Positions 22,380 to 34,024 are shown, counted from the stretch's first letter. The stretch: 64,000 bases of DNA from Calcarisporiella thermophila CBS 279.70 (GCF_041956535.1 NW_027192218.1:15728-79727); one strand, 5' to 3'. Notes: a model not told the origin generated them from the sequence alone. Translations and numbers: made by a program.

Positions 22380-24097
22380 ATGGAGTATGAAGATGTACTT
22401 CTCAATCAACCCATCGTAATCGATAATGTATGCGCATATCATCGACTCAAAACGCGTTCAGATGATATAATGTTCATTATTGTGTTTTTATTTATTTCTG
22501 TCATTGTGTTTAATAGGGATCTGGGGTTATCAAGGCAGGTTTTGCTGGAGACGAGCAACCCAAATGTTTCTTTCCGTCATTGTATGCATTCTCCTTTCAC
22601 TGCCGTTTCAGTTCGTGTTGACAATCAGCCTTATTAACTGCACCCCGTTTTTGTATAGTGTCGGGCGACCCAAGCATGTGCGCATCATGGCTGGTGCGGT
22701 TGAGGGCGATGTGTTCATTGGACGAAGGGCACAGGAACTTCGCGGGCTTTTAAAAGTAAAATACCCAATGGAGCATGGAATTGTAACGGACTGGGACGAC
22801 ATGGAGAGGATCTGGCAGTACATCTACGCTGAGGAACTCAAGACATTATCTGAAGAGGTAAAAGATGAATAATAGACTTGTTCTATCTGGCCATATAAAC
22901 ATTCTCCCACACCTTTTTTTTATACCGCAGCATCCGGTCCTCCTTACTGAAGCGCCACTTAATCCGAGACAAAACCGCGATCAAGCTGCACAGATATTCT
23001 TTGAGACATTCAATGTTCCTGCACTCTTCACTTCAGTTCAAGCTGTTCTTAGTTTGTGCGTGCGCCTTTGTTGAATACTTCCAAAATTTCTTGACGTCAA
23101 ATGGTTGTCTCTTCTTTGTTTAGATATGCTTCTGGGCGGACAACAGGTGTGGTGCTTGACTCTGGAGACGGAGTTACACATACGGTCCCTGTATACGAAG
23201 GATTTGCCATGCCACATGCTATTCGACGTGTGGATATTGCTGGAAGGTTAGAGCCGAGTTTTTGTTTTCCCCTCAGTGGAGCATGCTATTCATATTTTAT
23301 ACGTGATGTTTTCAATGTTCAGAGATGTGACAGAGCATCTACAGCTACTTCTTCGCAAAGCTGGTTATCACTTCCACACAACAGCAGAGAAAGAGGTGGT
23401 AAGAATAATCAAGGAGAAAACATGCTATATCGCATTAAATCCTGCCAAAGAGGAGAAGGAGACGGCAGGAAAGACGGACGATTTCATGCTGCCTGATGGA
23501 CATATCATTAAGGTACACCACCCCGAGTCAGCGTGTTTTGGGTTGAGTTTGCCTCACCTCTTCCTACTCTTAGCTCGGGCCTGAACGTTTCCGTGCACCG
23601 GAAATCCTCTTCAACCCTGAACTCGTCGGCCTGGAATATGCGGGTATTCACCAGGTGGTCACCGATTCCATCAGCCGTGCTGACCTCGATCTTCGAAAGT
23701 CTCTCTTCTCCAATGTGGTCCTCTCGGGTGGCTCAACTCTGTGCAAGGGTAAATTCCCGTTACTGTTCCCATTGCTTGCACCTGTGGTTTTTCACACCCA
23801 CCTTCCCTCGCTATTTTTAGGTTTCGGCGATAGGCTTCTCAACGAGGTGAAGAGACTAGCCCCACGAGACATCAAGATCAAAATCTATGCCCCCCCCGAA
23901 AGAAAATATAGCACCTTCATTGGGGGATCTATTTTGGCATCGCTTAGTACATTTAAGAAGGTAGTGTCTAGTTTGGTCGAAAGACGCTTGGCAGGAAGTT
24001 AAAGCATAAATAACCTGTTTCCTCTTTTGCATAGATGTGGGTATCCGCGGAAGAGTATCAGGAAGACCCCGATATCATTCACAAACGCCAGTTTTGA
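22380..24097 (+). CDS. ARP1: Centractin, actin-related protein 1 of dynactin
   Basis: Arp1 forms the short actin-like filament at the base of dynactin, the activator of cytoplasmic dynein. Exons 22380-22427, 22517-22581, 22659-22857, 22931-23055, 23124-23246, 23323-23512, 23574-23748, 23821-23960 and 24035-24097 give 375 aa, the family's usual length. Actin-fold motifs are intact: [113 protein letters not shown] and the diagnostic C-terminus [16 protein letters not shown]. The [15 protein letters not shown] region matches centractin rather than conventional actin. Nine exons in one compact gene. Confidence 0.96.
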
Positions 24098-24641
24098 TTC
24101 CTCTTGTTCACTAAAGCCGTTCGATTCTCTTATTTCTTTGTTTTTTGATATTTTTTTTGTCATTATCTTCTTTTCCTTTCCATTTTTCTTTTTTCTATCT
24201 TTTTCCCGTGGATGGGAGACACAATCTACAAATAATTAATAAACATCAATTTGACAAACATAAACAATGACAGGAAGCCAATTTTAAATGCTTTTCGGAG
24301 AAGGATGATTGGAAGGAAAGTGACGGTTAAGACAGATGTTATTGAAAATGACCGATCCGAGGCTAGCATTTGCTGATTTAAAATAAAGCAACCTGCGCTC
24401 TTTGGAGAAGCCTTCTCCATCATCAGTTAAATCAATTTCCCTTTCCCTTCCTTTCCTTTCCTTTCTTTTTAATTAGCCCGCGTCTTCATCAAAAGTCTTG
24501 TTCATAGCCTGCTATTGGCGGTAAGTGATCTGCTGATTGTCTCATTCTCGTCGTGGATTCTTGGCATGCATCCCTCCATTCGATTCTAAAAGCTCATTCT
24601 TGATGGCATGCTTTTGTTTTTTTTTGTTATTCGCATTAGAC
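24098..24641. other. Intergenic with pyrimidine repeat
   Basis: T/C-rich tracts, including a CCTTT-type pentanucleotide run around 24438-24470. This spacer holds the Arp1 3' end and the G-gamma 5' leader; a non-coding 5' exon of G-gamma may lie here. Confidence 0.4.
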
Positions 24642-24965
24642 ATGGGATTGCAAAAAGGGACAAATTACTCCGAGACCAAGCTGCAGCGCTTGCTCGAATA
24701 CAATAGACGACTAGAGGAGCAGCTGAAGAGGGAGCGTGTTCCGGTCTCGGTTGCTAGTGACTCGTAAGTAGCCCACATTTCCCTCCTCCATTTCTTTCAA
24801 CTAGCCGTCCTTTCACCAAGCTAACCGAACTCTTCTCCTACGACTAACAGTCTGATACAATATGTGTCCACCACTCGAGATTATCTAGTGCCCTCCGTGT
24901 GGAACACTGCCGGAACAGCGGACCCTTTCAATTCGGCCAGGTCAAATCAATGCGCGATCTTGTGA
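24642..24965 (+). CDS. Heterotrimeric G-protein gamma subunit
   Basis: Small membrane-anchored partner of G-beta. Exons 24642-24763 and 24851-24965 encode 78 aa. The N-terminal half is the coiled coil that pairs with G-beta (SETKLQRLLEYNRRLEEQLK), followed by RVPVSVASDSLIQYVSTTRD, YLVPSVWNTAGTADPF and a C-terminal CaaX box, CAIL, whose final Leu predicts geranylgeranylation. Fungal G-gammas often have two neighbouring cysteines; here there is only the CaaX cysteine. The same window encodes an Sst2-type RGS protein and a Ste12 factor. The start is the first Met in frame; a TTG-initiated extension is unlikely. Confidence 0.85.
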
Positions 24966-26091
24966 AGCTCGAGCAGGCGTCGTATTTATTTGTTACTTCT
25001 GTATTTATTGGTTTCCCCCATATACGCTGCTGTGGAGAAGTGTCGCTCTACCACTGTTTTATCACTTATTTTCTAATATTTAATGCCGATATACATGCTT
25101 ATATATATTTATATATTATGAGATGATACATACATTGTGAACGAAGCGGTTATGGAGTATATATAAGGCCGTTTTCAATAAAGCGGAACATGCTTAAATT
25201 TGACTCAATATGCATCTGTTTGTCTGGACCCTTTATTTGACCCATCCTCTCAGAACGATTCTGGCTTGACACTGCAGATGTCAAATACGTCAAATTGACG
25301 GATAAAATAAATGTAACTCTCTACATTGCCAACGTTCCGCATAAGAGAAAGAACGTCGCACTCTATCATCGCTGATAGTATACGTATGATTGGATTCAAC
25401 TTTAGGCTTAACCTTAGTTAGCATGCCTATACGTTGAGCGACTTTGGTCGACTACCCATATAATAATGGAGAAAAAATGGACTAATAGCATGAATCTGGT
25501 TATAGAAGCTGGCCACATTGACGAAACAAACGATTAAGTCATTTTCCACGGAGCACTGCATAATGTCATGGCATTTGGCGTCAATCAAAGCCATACCCCT
25601 CCAATGGAAACATCATCATTTGATTTCCAGCAAAGGATAATGACAGGGAAAGCTGGTTTTCTATGGGGGTGTTAATGTAAGGGCACGTTTAGTATTGCTC
25701 GAAGTGCTCCAATACAAAATTAGATAAGATGAGCAGCCTCGGAACGCAATGGCTTTCTGGACTCAAATGCTATGCAATGGCTATGTGAATATCAGGTATG
25801 CATTATCGGAGGAGTGGGAGTGGAGCCCAGATGAATATACAACACTTATGTGGACGAAGATGGTGGAGTTGCTCGAGCCATGTATGCACAAGGTAGAGCG
25901 GAGGAGTAGAAGTGCCTACCGGAACCTCGAGTCCTGATATGGATGCGTGAATAGAATCTAAGTCACTCCAAATCGACCACTGTAGAGAGACTGGGACTTG
26001 GTGTGGCTTATATCGTCCCGAACAGAAAACAAAATTTACCATCGTCTATCGCGATCTTGCTCCATCCCAAAAGCCCAAACTAAATTCACCC
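24966..26091. other. Intergenic with one small unrecognised ORF
   Basis: A 62-codon frame at 25749-25937 (+), rich in Trp, Met and Glu (EEWEWSPDEYTTLMW), has no known family and no clear splice partners. The rest is AT-rich spacer. Confidence 0.3.
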
Positions 26092-26420
26092 ATGAAGCTA
26101 CGCCATCTAAAGGTCCGTCCACGCAAGCTCCAGGCAGCCGCCCCCTGTCTTCCAGAGATGAGCGCAATGCTTGACTGCTGGTCGAAGACAGGTGTGGATG
26201 CCCCCATGTGTGCCCACACGGCCAAGGCGCTCGCCAACTGCATGCAGAATCTGGTAAGTTGGATTTTGGATTTCACTTAGTATTAGAGGCAGAAGATGCT
26301 CGGGAGCTAGGCTGGCAACTAGGATATGTTCACTAATTTACCTTCATTCGATAGCCCAAACGGAGTAAGCAAGCTAACTCGATCAACTATCATTTGGCAA
26401 GGCTTGGAAAACTTCTGTAA
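26092..26420 (+). CDS. MRP10: Mitochondrial small-subunit ribosomal protein Mrp10 (CHCHD1-like)
   Basis: Twin-CX9C protein of the mitoribosome small subunit. Exons 26092-26253 and 26355-26420 give 75 aa. The basic N-terminus (MKLRHLKVRPRKLQAAAP) precedes two CX9C motifs: CLPEMSAMLDC and CAHTAKALANC. The spacing and the GVDAPMC bridge match Mrp10. The C-terminus (KRSKQANSINYHLARLGKLL) is read only after splicing; without it the frame would end eight codons into the intron. Proteins of this type are oxidised by the Mia40 relay or imported by a presequence. Confidence 0.88.
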
Positions 26421-26799
26421 TTCTCTCACCTCGCAGTATGTTTGTCCCGATGACCCTCATGCGCTAAAATTGGATCCTTAGACTCTTTCTCCTATCTCTT
26501 TCTTCCTCTTCTATTCTTTACACCCTTCTTTCGTTTTGTATACTTTACCACTGCATGTTTCTTTTTATTGTTTATTTCTAATAAACCGAAGGAAAAAAAA
26601 TTGTATATTTAGAACACGATGCTCTGTCTCGGGTGAACCAAGAATGGAGGAGGGTACAGGATGAGGAACCGGAGGAAAAACGAAAGGGATATGAGATCTG
26701 ATACAGTTGTTTTGTCAAGTCAAAAAATATATATTCATATAAATATACAAGACGAAGAACATAATATAAGCACTACAATAAATATAGTCGGGTTCCTAT
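26421..26799. other. Convergent 3' intergenic spacer
   Basis: Short T/C-rich then A-rich sequence between the ends of Mrp10 and the GH5 gene. Nothing coding seen. Confidence 0.4.
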
Positions 26800-29555
26800 T
26801 TATCTGATGAGCCACGACTTGCACAATTTTTCCAGCCATCCACAAAGGCCGGATTCGTTTTCTTTCTCGTCGGCCTCGGTGCTGCCGGATAGCACGACCT
26901 CAACCCGAGCAGAAATTTGGATCTCTTGCTCCTGAGCGAGCTCTTCGACCCACCACCCCAATATCCAGTGAGCGGTGTCGTCTGAAATTGGCTCCCACCG
27001 TCCGCTGGTCAACACGATTTCGGCCTCGGTGGGCGAGGGGAAGATGGCTTTGGGCAAGAAGATCTCGGTCGGATGGGTGGAAAGTTCTGGCGGCGAGAGC
27101 AGACGGAACCGAAACTGGACCACGCTGGAGGACCCCTTGGGGATTATCTCATAAGCGGTGGAGAGGGGAAGGCCAGCGACCTTGTGAGGATAGGGGCGAT
27201 GCAGGGGGGGAACATCGCGAAGATTTTCGCAGGTGGGCGGAGGAGAGTAAATCGTTTTTTGGCTAGCGGCGGGGTCTATCGGCAGTGCTTCTCCGTTGTC
27301 TACTTCCGTGTCGGTCAGGGTGGTAGAGCTTGAATGGCTCACGGAGAACCCGACCTCGCTTCCATCCCCATGCTCAAGCAGGGGGACCCCGCTGTCCGAG
27401 CCCGTGGTATTCATCCGAGTTTGAAGCGAAAACCGCAGCGGCCGTGTGACGTGCGCTTTCACCTCACTGTAGCTCTGGGACTGAAGTTTGTATTTTAGGG
27501 CGGGGGCCGCTTGGAAAATACTGGAAATAAAAAAGGAATGGTGAGAAAGGTGTGTGAAGTTCTTTTGAGCATGCATAGAGGGCTGTGGGAGAAGTAAATG
27601 GGTGTAGATGATTACCTTAGATCTTCTCCGTTCCAATTGTCACCGTAGACGGGGTCGTTGTCTGGACAGTAATTCCACAGGGTGAAGTTCATCAAAGCAG
27701 TATCGAGTGCATGCAAGTTCGCGTCCAGGGCCCTACTCTGGGGGCTGGCCGCGTTCCGGATGTCCCTGCCGTCCCGTATTCCACTTCCCTCCAAATCGAA
27801 AGGAATCCCCACCTCTCCGATCAACACCGGGAAATCCCCAAACTGCTCCTTGGACTCGGCACGAATCAGCTCCATCTGATCCACGAAGCATTGCCGAATC
27901 GCACGCTCTCCGAACCGGATCGCCCCGGCGAGCCCGAGCCATCCATATTTGCCGCGCTTATACCCAAGGTAGTCGACATTGAAAGTACGCCACTTCTTAC
28001 TGATGAGGGTAAGCCCATCGTACCAGTGAGGAGAGTGCACGAGACGCTCGAGAGGCGCCTCCCCCGACGGGTTGAGCGAAGTGGGAGGCTCATTGGGCAT
28101 CGCGTGGGCGAAGATGATGGCATTGGGATGCACTTTTCGCAGGGCCAACGCGTAGCGCCGCGCGTACGGTACCCAGCAGTCGCGAGCCCAGTCTATCGGT
28201 AACCCCGTGCTCGGGTTGGTATAGAAGTAATCCGGCCTCAACAGCGCTCCCGTTTCAGGATCCCACACACCATGCTGTGCCCATAGACACTCGCCTCGTC
28301 GCCACTTGCTGGACTTTTCCCACCAGGGGAAGACACGGTCGCTTCCTTCGAGGCGGGTCCAGTCTTTTTCCGGCACGTCCCAGGCCCGCGCCCCGGCAGG
28401 ATCGATCAGCTGCATGCCTGCGTGATACGGGCCAAATGTGCCCATCTCCCATTTTTCGACCTGAGTGGCTAGCCCATGGCCGAGTTGGAAACCCTGGAAA
28501 GGGGTCGGCATGATATCCTTTCGCAGCTCGACAAAAGGCATCTGCTGACTCAGATCCTTCAGCCCCACGTAGCCAGGCCACGGTTCATTCAAGGTATCGT
28601 ATCCAACCACCACTTCATCGGCCAAGCCTTCTTCGGCCACGATTCTCTTCGCCAGTGCAACCATGGCGTTGATGAAATGGGTCTGCAGATACTCTTGGAT
28701 ATTGACCCCGTCCACAATACATTTGGGGGCAAAGAAGCTGCCTGCAAAGAACAGCGTCATCATGGTAGCGGTTGCCAGTTTGCTGTAGTTGGTAGACCAA
28801 ACCATCTTCGGGAAATTGAGCGGGTCCGGATAGGTGTTATGTACGATGGCCGCGTTGGTGGCGACAAAGCTGTTAGGGTTGAGTCCCACAAGAGTCAGTG
28901 TCCAACCGGGGGCTCCGGATCCGCCGCAATGGCGGGACCACTGTTTTAAATTTGGAGGAGAGATCAGGGATATGCCTATGTGCATGCGATATGGCTATGG
29001 GAAACCTTACCACATCCTGGTGCGGATCTATAAATACTCGAAATCCATATTGCTTGCACTTTTTAAGAACTTGAATAACATACTCTATGTACTCGACATC
29101 ATAAATACCACTAGAGCAAGAGAAGAGAAATGGATATGAGCGAGAAGATAGGGGGAGAAAGTGCTCTGGCACATCAACCGAAATCCAACTTACGGGCCCT
29201 CATGCTCCAAAGCTTCCCAGGTGACCAAATATCTCAGAAAATTGAACCCGAGGTTCTTTAATCTCTGCAAATGGGTATCTGCATCCTCAAGGGAGAAAGG
29301 TCGTCCGACAAAATTGACGAATCGATCGTGATCTACCCAGAAGTCCTTGAGATCGTGGGAAGGGATTCCAACGGGCAGTTTTGTTCCCCCGGATAAATTG
29401 ATGCCCCGGAGAAACAATATGCGACCGCTCTCTTGCTCCTTGAAATAAGGCCCATCAATAAGGAGCATGCCGTTGGATTTCTTTAGGGGAGGTCGTAAAG
29501 AATCGGAAAAATCGGTTGCCTCAGCAGGGATTGAATGGTTAGCTGAATCGATCAT
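26800..29555 (-). CDS. GH5 glycosidase, endoglycoceramidase/steryl-glucosidase-like
   Basis: Retaining beta-glycosidase of the GH5 EGCrP/Egh1 group, which cleaves glucosylceramide or steryl glucosides. Exons in coding order 29194-29555, 29011-29110, 27616-28940 and 26800-27520 give 835 aa. Motifs: FLRGINLSGGTKLP, GFNFLRYLVTWEALEHEGPG, FRVFIDPHQDVWSRHCGGSG, GYDTLNEPWPGYVG with the acid/base Glu, PHWYDGLTL, VLIGEVGIPFDLEGSG with the nucleophile Glu, TLWNYCPDNDPVYGDNWNGE, then a C-terminal beta-sandwich (RPYPHKVAGLPLSTAYEI onward). Between WNGEDLS and that domain sits a Ser/Thr-rich insertion of about 100 residues that breaks the usual short link. No signal peptide, in line with cytosolic or vacuole-facing fungal enzymes. 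Confidence 0.9.
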
Positions 29556-30180
29556 TCAACAGGCTCTATATTTCAGTGGGAAGAGAATTTCAGAGGACAG
29601 TTTAGAACTGAGGGAGAGGAGAGGCCCAGGAGGAATGGAGGACTAACAAAGAGAAGAGAAACGAGGAAAAAGCTAGTCTCAGTATATCATTCCTTTGGCC
29701 CAGGTGAACAACAATATTCCCGCAAAAAAAAGTTTATGGGGATAGGAGGGAAAGGAGAAAGGTTTTTGGATTTGGGAACTTTATGCCCCGCCCGTGGAGG
29801 AAGGTGCCCACTGGAAGAATTTGGGCTTAAGGGCGGGTGCCTCTCATGCAGCCTGCCCATTTGTGTGGTTGGGCAGAACTGGATGGCGAGAGGTTAAGCC
29901 ATATCAAGCTTGCAGCACCGCGATACCTTGCATATCCCGCCCAGAGGATCCTAGTCCAGATCCCGCGGCTCTAAATGGGCCGAGCAGCTCAGTAAGTGTC
30001 CTAGTGGAAACGGAACTCCCCGAGCACAGCCGCGTGGGCCAGCCCTTTCCACAACGATCGGCTCAGCTATTTTCTCCATTCTCCCACTGCACGGCCCTAG
30101 CTAAAGAGAAGCCTAAGCCACCTCTGAAATTGTATGTCGTTTAGAGGGTCGCACAGTCTTTTCCTAGAATCGCCTCCACT
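29556..30180. promoter_or_regulatory. Divergent promoter region, GH5 gene / Asterix
   Basis: 625 bp between divergent start codons. It is A/G-rich at the left and GC-richer at the right. An apparent 116-codon frame at 29794-30144 has no family resemblance. Confidence 0.35.
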
Positions 30181-30857
30181 ATGTCAAGCAAGGATCCAAA
30201 GAGACCAAACGCTATAGTCGCCTACCACGTTCCTCGAGCCGAGCAGGATGAGATGGATCCTGATGTGCCTGGCACCATCTCCATGGCCCTTGGTAGCTGC
30301 CTTTCGATTTCTTTTCTACATTTATATGCATCATCTTTAACCAATTCCTCTCTTATTTTTGGAATTAAGGTCTATTCGCCATGCTTGTTAGGGTAATACA
30401 CACATCATACATGCGTCCTGCTTGGATGCTTATAGTTTATTGTCTTGATGCTTACCCTTGTTTCTCCCGATAGCAAAAACTCGCTGGTTGGGGATCTCTT
30501 TGTTTTGCGAGTAAGTTTGCAATACCACGTTAGTTTTTTATTGTAACCCAATGGGCTAACTATGCACTTGCGTATACAGTTATGTCTTATATGAATCAAC
30601 GAGGTAAATTCTTGTGTTCATCTACGTGCCAATGCTCTTTCCTCAGCTTCTTGTGCTTTAGTGACCGAATCGGATGAGAATAAAGGAGGTTGGGCCAGCT
30701 TGATGTAAGTATACCCTACCCCTGAACTCGGTAGCCCAATACTCAAAAATTATCTAGGTTCGCATCATCGGCGCTGCTTATCTGCTACACGCCTATGATC
30801 ATTAACTTGTACTTGGCGCGGACTCAAGCAACGCAGCAGGACAGCTTCGGCAATTAA
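30181..30857 (+). CDS. Asterix (WDR83OS), PAT-complex subunit of the ER
   Basis: Small ER membrane protein that, with CCDC47, forms the PAT chaperone for multipass proteins at the translocon. Six exons (30181-30292, 30370-30392, 30474-30510, 30580-30603, 30662-30704, 30758-30857) give 112 aa, typical of the family. It begins MSSKDPKRPNAIVAYHVPR, matching the D-P-R-R-P-N start, followed by the D-x-P-GTIS segment, MALGLFAMLVRQKLAGWGSL and CFAIMSYMNQRV, then a C-terminal hydrophobic stretch ASSALLICYTPMIINLYL. Two short exons of 23 and 24 nt are unusually small but frame-consistent. Confidence 0.85.
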
Positions 30858-32030
30858 TTGCGGTTCATGTTACTTATTTAATTATGCTAATAAACTCGTT
30901 AGATTTGCAAGTATGTGGGAGGCTTCTCATTGGAAATGGGCTCCACAAGATACGAACGCCTCTATATCGGTAGCAATGCGACCCTCTAGGATTGACGCAA
31001 GCTATGGCTGCTTTAAAAGCAAATGCCATTTTAGCCATGAAGCACCCCCTTAACAATTAGGAAGACTTACCAGCTGATGCTTATTGAGATACATTTAAGT
31101 GCATGCAGGAAAGTATGCGGGACCTTATTAGGACGAGTAATGCGGAGACCATGCATTCTCCCCTGTCCAGCGTGCTGCTTTTTAAAGAGAGAAGCGGGCG
31201 CAGGATTGTGGGCGCAGAAAAAATCAGTGCCGTTAGGACTCTCGACTTATATGAGGAAGCAAGCCCTTCCTGTTGGGAGAAGCTCGGTGGAGCAGAGAAG
31301 GAGGCGGGTCGGGGGGCATTCTGTTTGGGCGAGAGACATATAGCAAGCATGCCCTGGCACTGCGCAACCACAACAAGAGCAATTAAACAAAACTGGTTCT
31401 GAGTCGAGTTGGGCCGCCTTGAACATTCCTGGAAACGAGACTTCTAGATTGAGGGCTCTGTCCAATCAGCGCCAAGAATCCCACGACGTGATTGGCGCGA
31501 AGCTCAAGCAAAAATAATTAGCGCACGGCAACTCAAGGCCAAATGCAATAATGGGGGGAGGCGGCTCGACACTCTCCAACGTGGCCTTCGCGTGTTCTGC
31601 AGGCATGCGCTCCTATGCGGAATCCGGCCGTATTCCCCAGTGGACTCCTCGGCAATGGATCCGCTGCGGCCGGTTTCTTTAATTTCGATTCTGGTGACGA
31701 AAAGGAATCGGTGTTCCTCCACATACTTCAACTCCTCCCGATTTTCTTGCTCCCCTCTTTTATTAATTCGGCCTCGTCCTTGTCAAAACCACAGGCGAGA
31801 TTGTCTTTTTGGCAAATAACGACAGCTTCCATCCTCCCCTCTATTGATGAATTGCTGATGACTCTTACATAAACCTGCATCCCCTTACCCATCCTTACAT
31901 TTCCGCATATTATTCCTCTGAAGATTTGTAGCTTACTTTCAATCTTTAATTGCTCATCCCCTATATCCCCTCTGACTCCCTAGTCCCGGCCCCACTAATT
32001 CCCCTCTCTAAGGCATTACCTCTTCCTCCC
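30858..32030. other. Intergenic 1.2 kb upstream of tau-like gene
   Basis: Open frames occur on both strands but none shows a family motif. The T/C-rich part after about 31730 probably is the leader of the tau-like gene. Confidence 0.35.
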
Positions 32031-33518
32031 ATGTCACACGTGGTTAACCCTCCCACACCCGCCCATCAGCTGCATCTCTCTCAGGATCAGTCTTCCTCTC
32101 CTCTAATGGACTCTGCTCTTCGCTCCTCGCCATCTAGTGAGAAGGGGAGTACCAAAAGCTTGAACCAAAAGAGTGCAAAGGTCAAATCTTTCGACAATAT
32201 CAAGTACAAGTCGCAGGGGGGCAATGTCAAGGTCCAGAGTATCAAGCTAGGTGAGCTTGCCTTGGAAGATAGGTTTTACCAACACTTGTTAAATTTCATT
32301 CGCCTAAATCTAGATTGGTCGCATGTAAAGCCACGGATTGATTCACGTCGCACCGATGATGGCTCGGTGCAGACTTCTCCTGAAACATCTCCTCGCCAAT
32401 CGTCCCGTTCCCAATCCAAAGCCTCGACGCGTGCTGAGCGCCCTCCCGCGCCGTTTTCTCAGAAGCTGGACTGGTCGCATGTGAAGCCTAAGGTCGACGC
32501 CCGCTTGAGTGGCGACCTGCTTACCCAAAGGGCATCCAAGGCTTCGCCTGCAGCAGACGCAAATGAAATCGAGAAAAAGCTTGCAAAGAGAAGACATTCC
32601 AACATAGTGTCTCCAGCAAAGAAGCTGCCCGACTGGTCCCATGTGAAATCCAAAGTGGGCTCCATTCGTAGCGAGGGTGGGCTGCAGAAGAAGGACGAGC
32701 CGGAGGAGAGTGCCGAGAAGAAATCGTCCAAGAGGAACAGCTTGATACGAGCGAGAAGGCGCCACACCGTAATGATACCATCGATTGCCACCGGACAAAA
32801 GTTGGACTGGTCCCACATCAAGTCGAAGGTGGGCTCTATCCGTAGTGAGGAAGAAATGGCGGCAAGCGCCAAGTCGAGTGGCGACAGGAAGCCGTCCAAA
32901 CGCGCCTCGGCAGATAATCGCCGCCACACGTTCCAACCTTTGCCAGGGCAGAAGCTCGATTTCTCTCACGTCAAGTCAAGGATCGGCTCACTGCGAAGCG
33001 AAGAGGAGCGAAAGCGCGAGGAAGAAGTCGCCAAGAAAGCGGCGCGGCGACACACCATCGCCCCCTCGAATACGAAGCTCGACTTCTCCCATGTGAAGTC
33101 AAAAGTCGGGTCTCTTCCCCCCATGGCTCGGTCGCGCACCTCTAGCCTAACCTCGCGCTCCAGTGGCACCGCCGACTCTTCTTCTCGCGGTCGTCGCTCA
33201 ATGCCCCCGCCTCCCGCGCAAAAGCTGGACTGGTCGCACATCAAGTCCAAGGTGGGGTCACTGGACAACATCACCTATGTGTCACACGGAGGCACGAAGA
33301 AAATCCAAAACAACAAGCTACCTGACTTCTCCCATGTAAACTCAAAGGTGGAGTCGGGCAAGAGGGAGAGTAGTAGCATTGCGCCCCAGAGCCCGATATC
33401 CCCTCAGGCCACGCCCAGCAACATGGAGTCCGAGGTGGCGGAGCCCAAGCTTCCACCCCAAACGCCGAAGACGGAGGAAATTCCGGATGGAGAACATACT
33501 GAAGCGGCCCCCCTGTGA
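32031..33518 (+). CDS. Tau/MAP2/MAP4-like microtubule-binding repeat protein
   Basis: Exons 32031-32250 and 32314-33518 encode 474 aa. The protein has seven copies of a core such as KLDWSHVKSKVGSI at about residues 72, 123, 177, 236, 285, 327 and 376, plus a final half copy (LPDFSHVNSKVES). The first unit is preceded by KVKSFDNIKYKSQGGNVKVQ and the last full unit runs on as VGSLDNITYVSHGGTKKIQ. Both have the tau pattern V-G-S-x-D-N-I-x-x-x-x-x-G-G-x-x-K-I. Linkers are Ser/Arg/Lys-rich and otherwise low complexity; the tail is Pro/Glu-rich. By family it should bind tubulin, probably regulated by Ser/Thr phosphorylation (not seen directly). The 63-nt intron is stop-free and in frame, so an unspliced form is also translatable. 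Confidence 0.85.
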   Translation: MSHVVNPPTPAHQLHLSQDQSSSPLMDSALRSSPSSEKGSTKSLNQKSAKVKSFDNIKYKSQGGNVKVQSIKLGELALEDRFYQHLLNFIRLNLDWSHVKPRIDSRRTDDGSVQTSPETSPRQSSRSQSKASTRAERPPAPFSQKLDWSHVKPKVDARLSGDLLTQRASKASPAADANEIEKKLAKRRHSNIVSPAKKLPDWSHVKSKVGSIRSEGGLQKKDEPEESAEKKSSKRNSLIRARRRHTVMIPSIATGQKLDWSHIKSKVGSIRSEEEMAASAKSSGDRKPSKRASADNRRHTFQPLPGQKLDFSHVKSRIGSLRSEEERKREEEVAKKAARRHTIAPSNTKLDFSHVKSKVGSLPPMARSRTSSLTSRSSGTADSSSRGRRSMPPPPAQKLDWSHIKSKVGSLDNITYVSHGGTKKIQNNKLPDFSHVNSKVESGKRESSSIAPQSPISPQATPSNMESEVAEPKLPPQTPKTEEIPDGEHTEAAPL

Positions 33519-34024
33519 GTGAAAAGGTGCCTCGTGTAATTTTTTGAGAAAGTTGCGGCTGGCTACGTTTTCTTTCCTTTTGTGTTATATCGTATCATGG
33601 AGCGAATGGGCTCCTTTCCTATATTCTATTTCTCTCTATTTTTCCCTCTTTTTTTTTGTTTGATTTATTTAGCTTGTGTAGGCCTTCTTCTTCTTAAGTG
33701 TTAGCCTTCCTATTGTTGATTAGTAGTTTTGATAGCTTTTATTTCCTGCTTACTATTTTTATTTTACCCTCTTTCCCCCCCCCCCCTTCCCCTCCCTGTG
33801 CGGAATACGTTGAAAGCCTATTTCTACTTTACTACTAAGTGTGGATCATTTCATATTTCTCTTGGATTTGATAATGAATAAAGACGACCTCCCTTCGTTT
33901 TAGTTGAAGAGGATGCTCTTGAGTGGGTGGTAGATTGAGGGGATTGGGTATCGATGGGACGAAATGGCTACCGCGCCAACAGGCTTTATTTTCTAACGAC
34001 AAAATAAGACAAAAGATCGACCGG
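33519..34024. other. Convergent 3' spacer, pyrimidine-rich
   Basis: T/C-rich DNA with a 12-15 base C run at about 33774-33787. Likely holds both 3' untranslated ends. Confidence 0.4.

Noticed and set aside
31081-31465. Overlapping 70-100 codon frames on both strands upstream of the tau-like gene
   Set aside because: No motif, no splice partners, and both strands open at once, as expected by chance in GC-richer spacer DNA.
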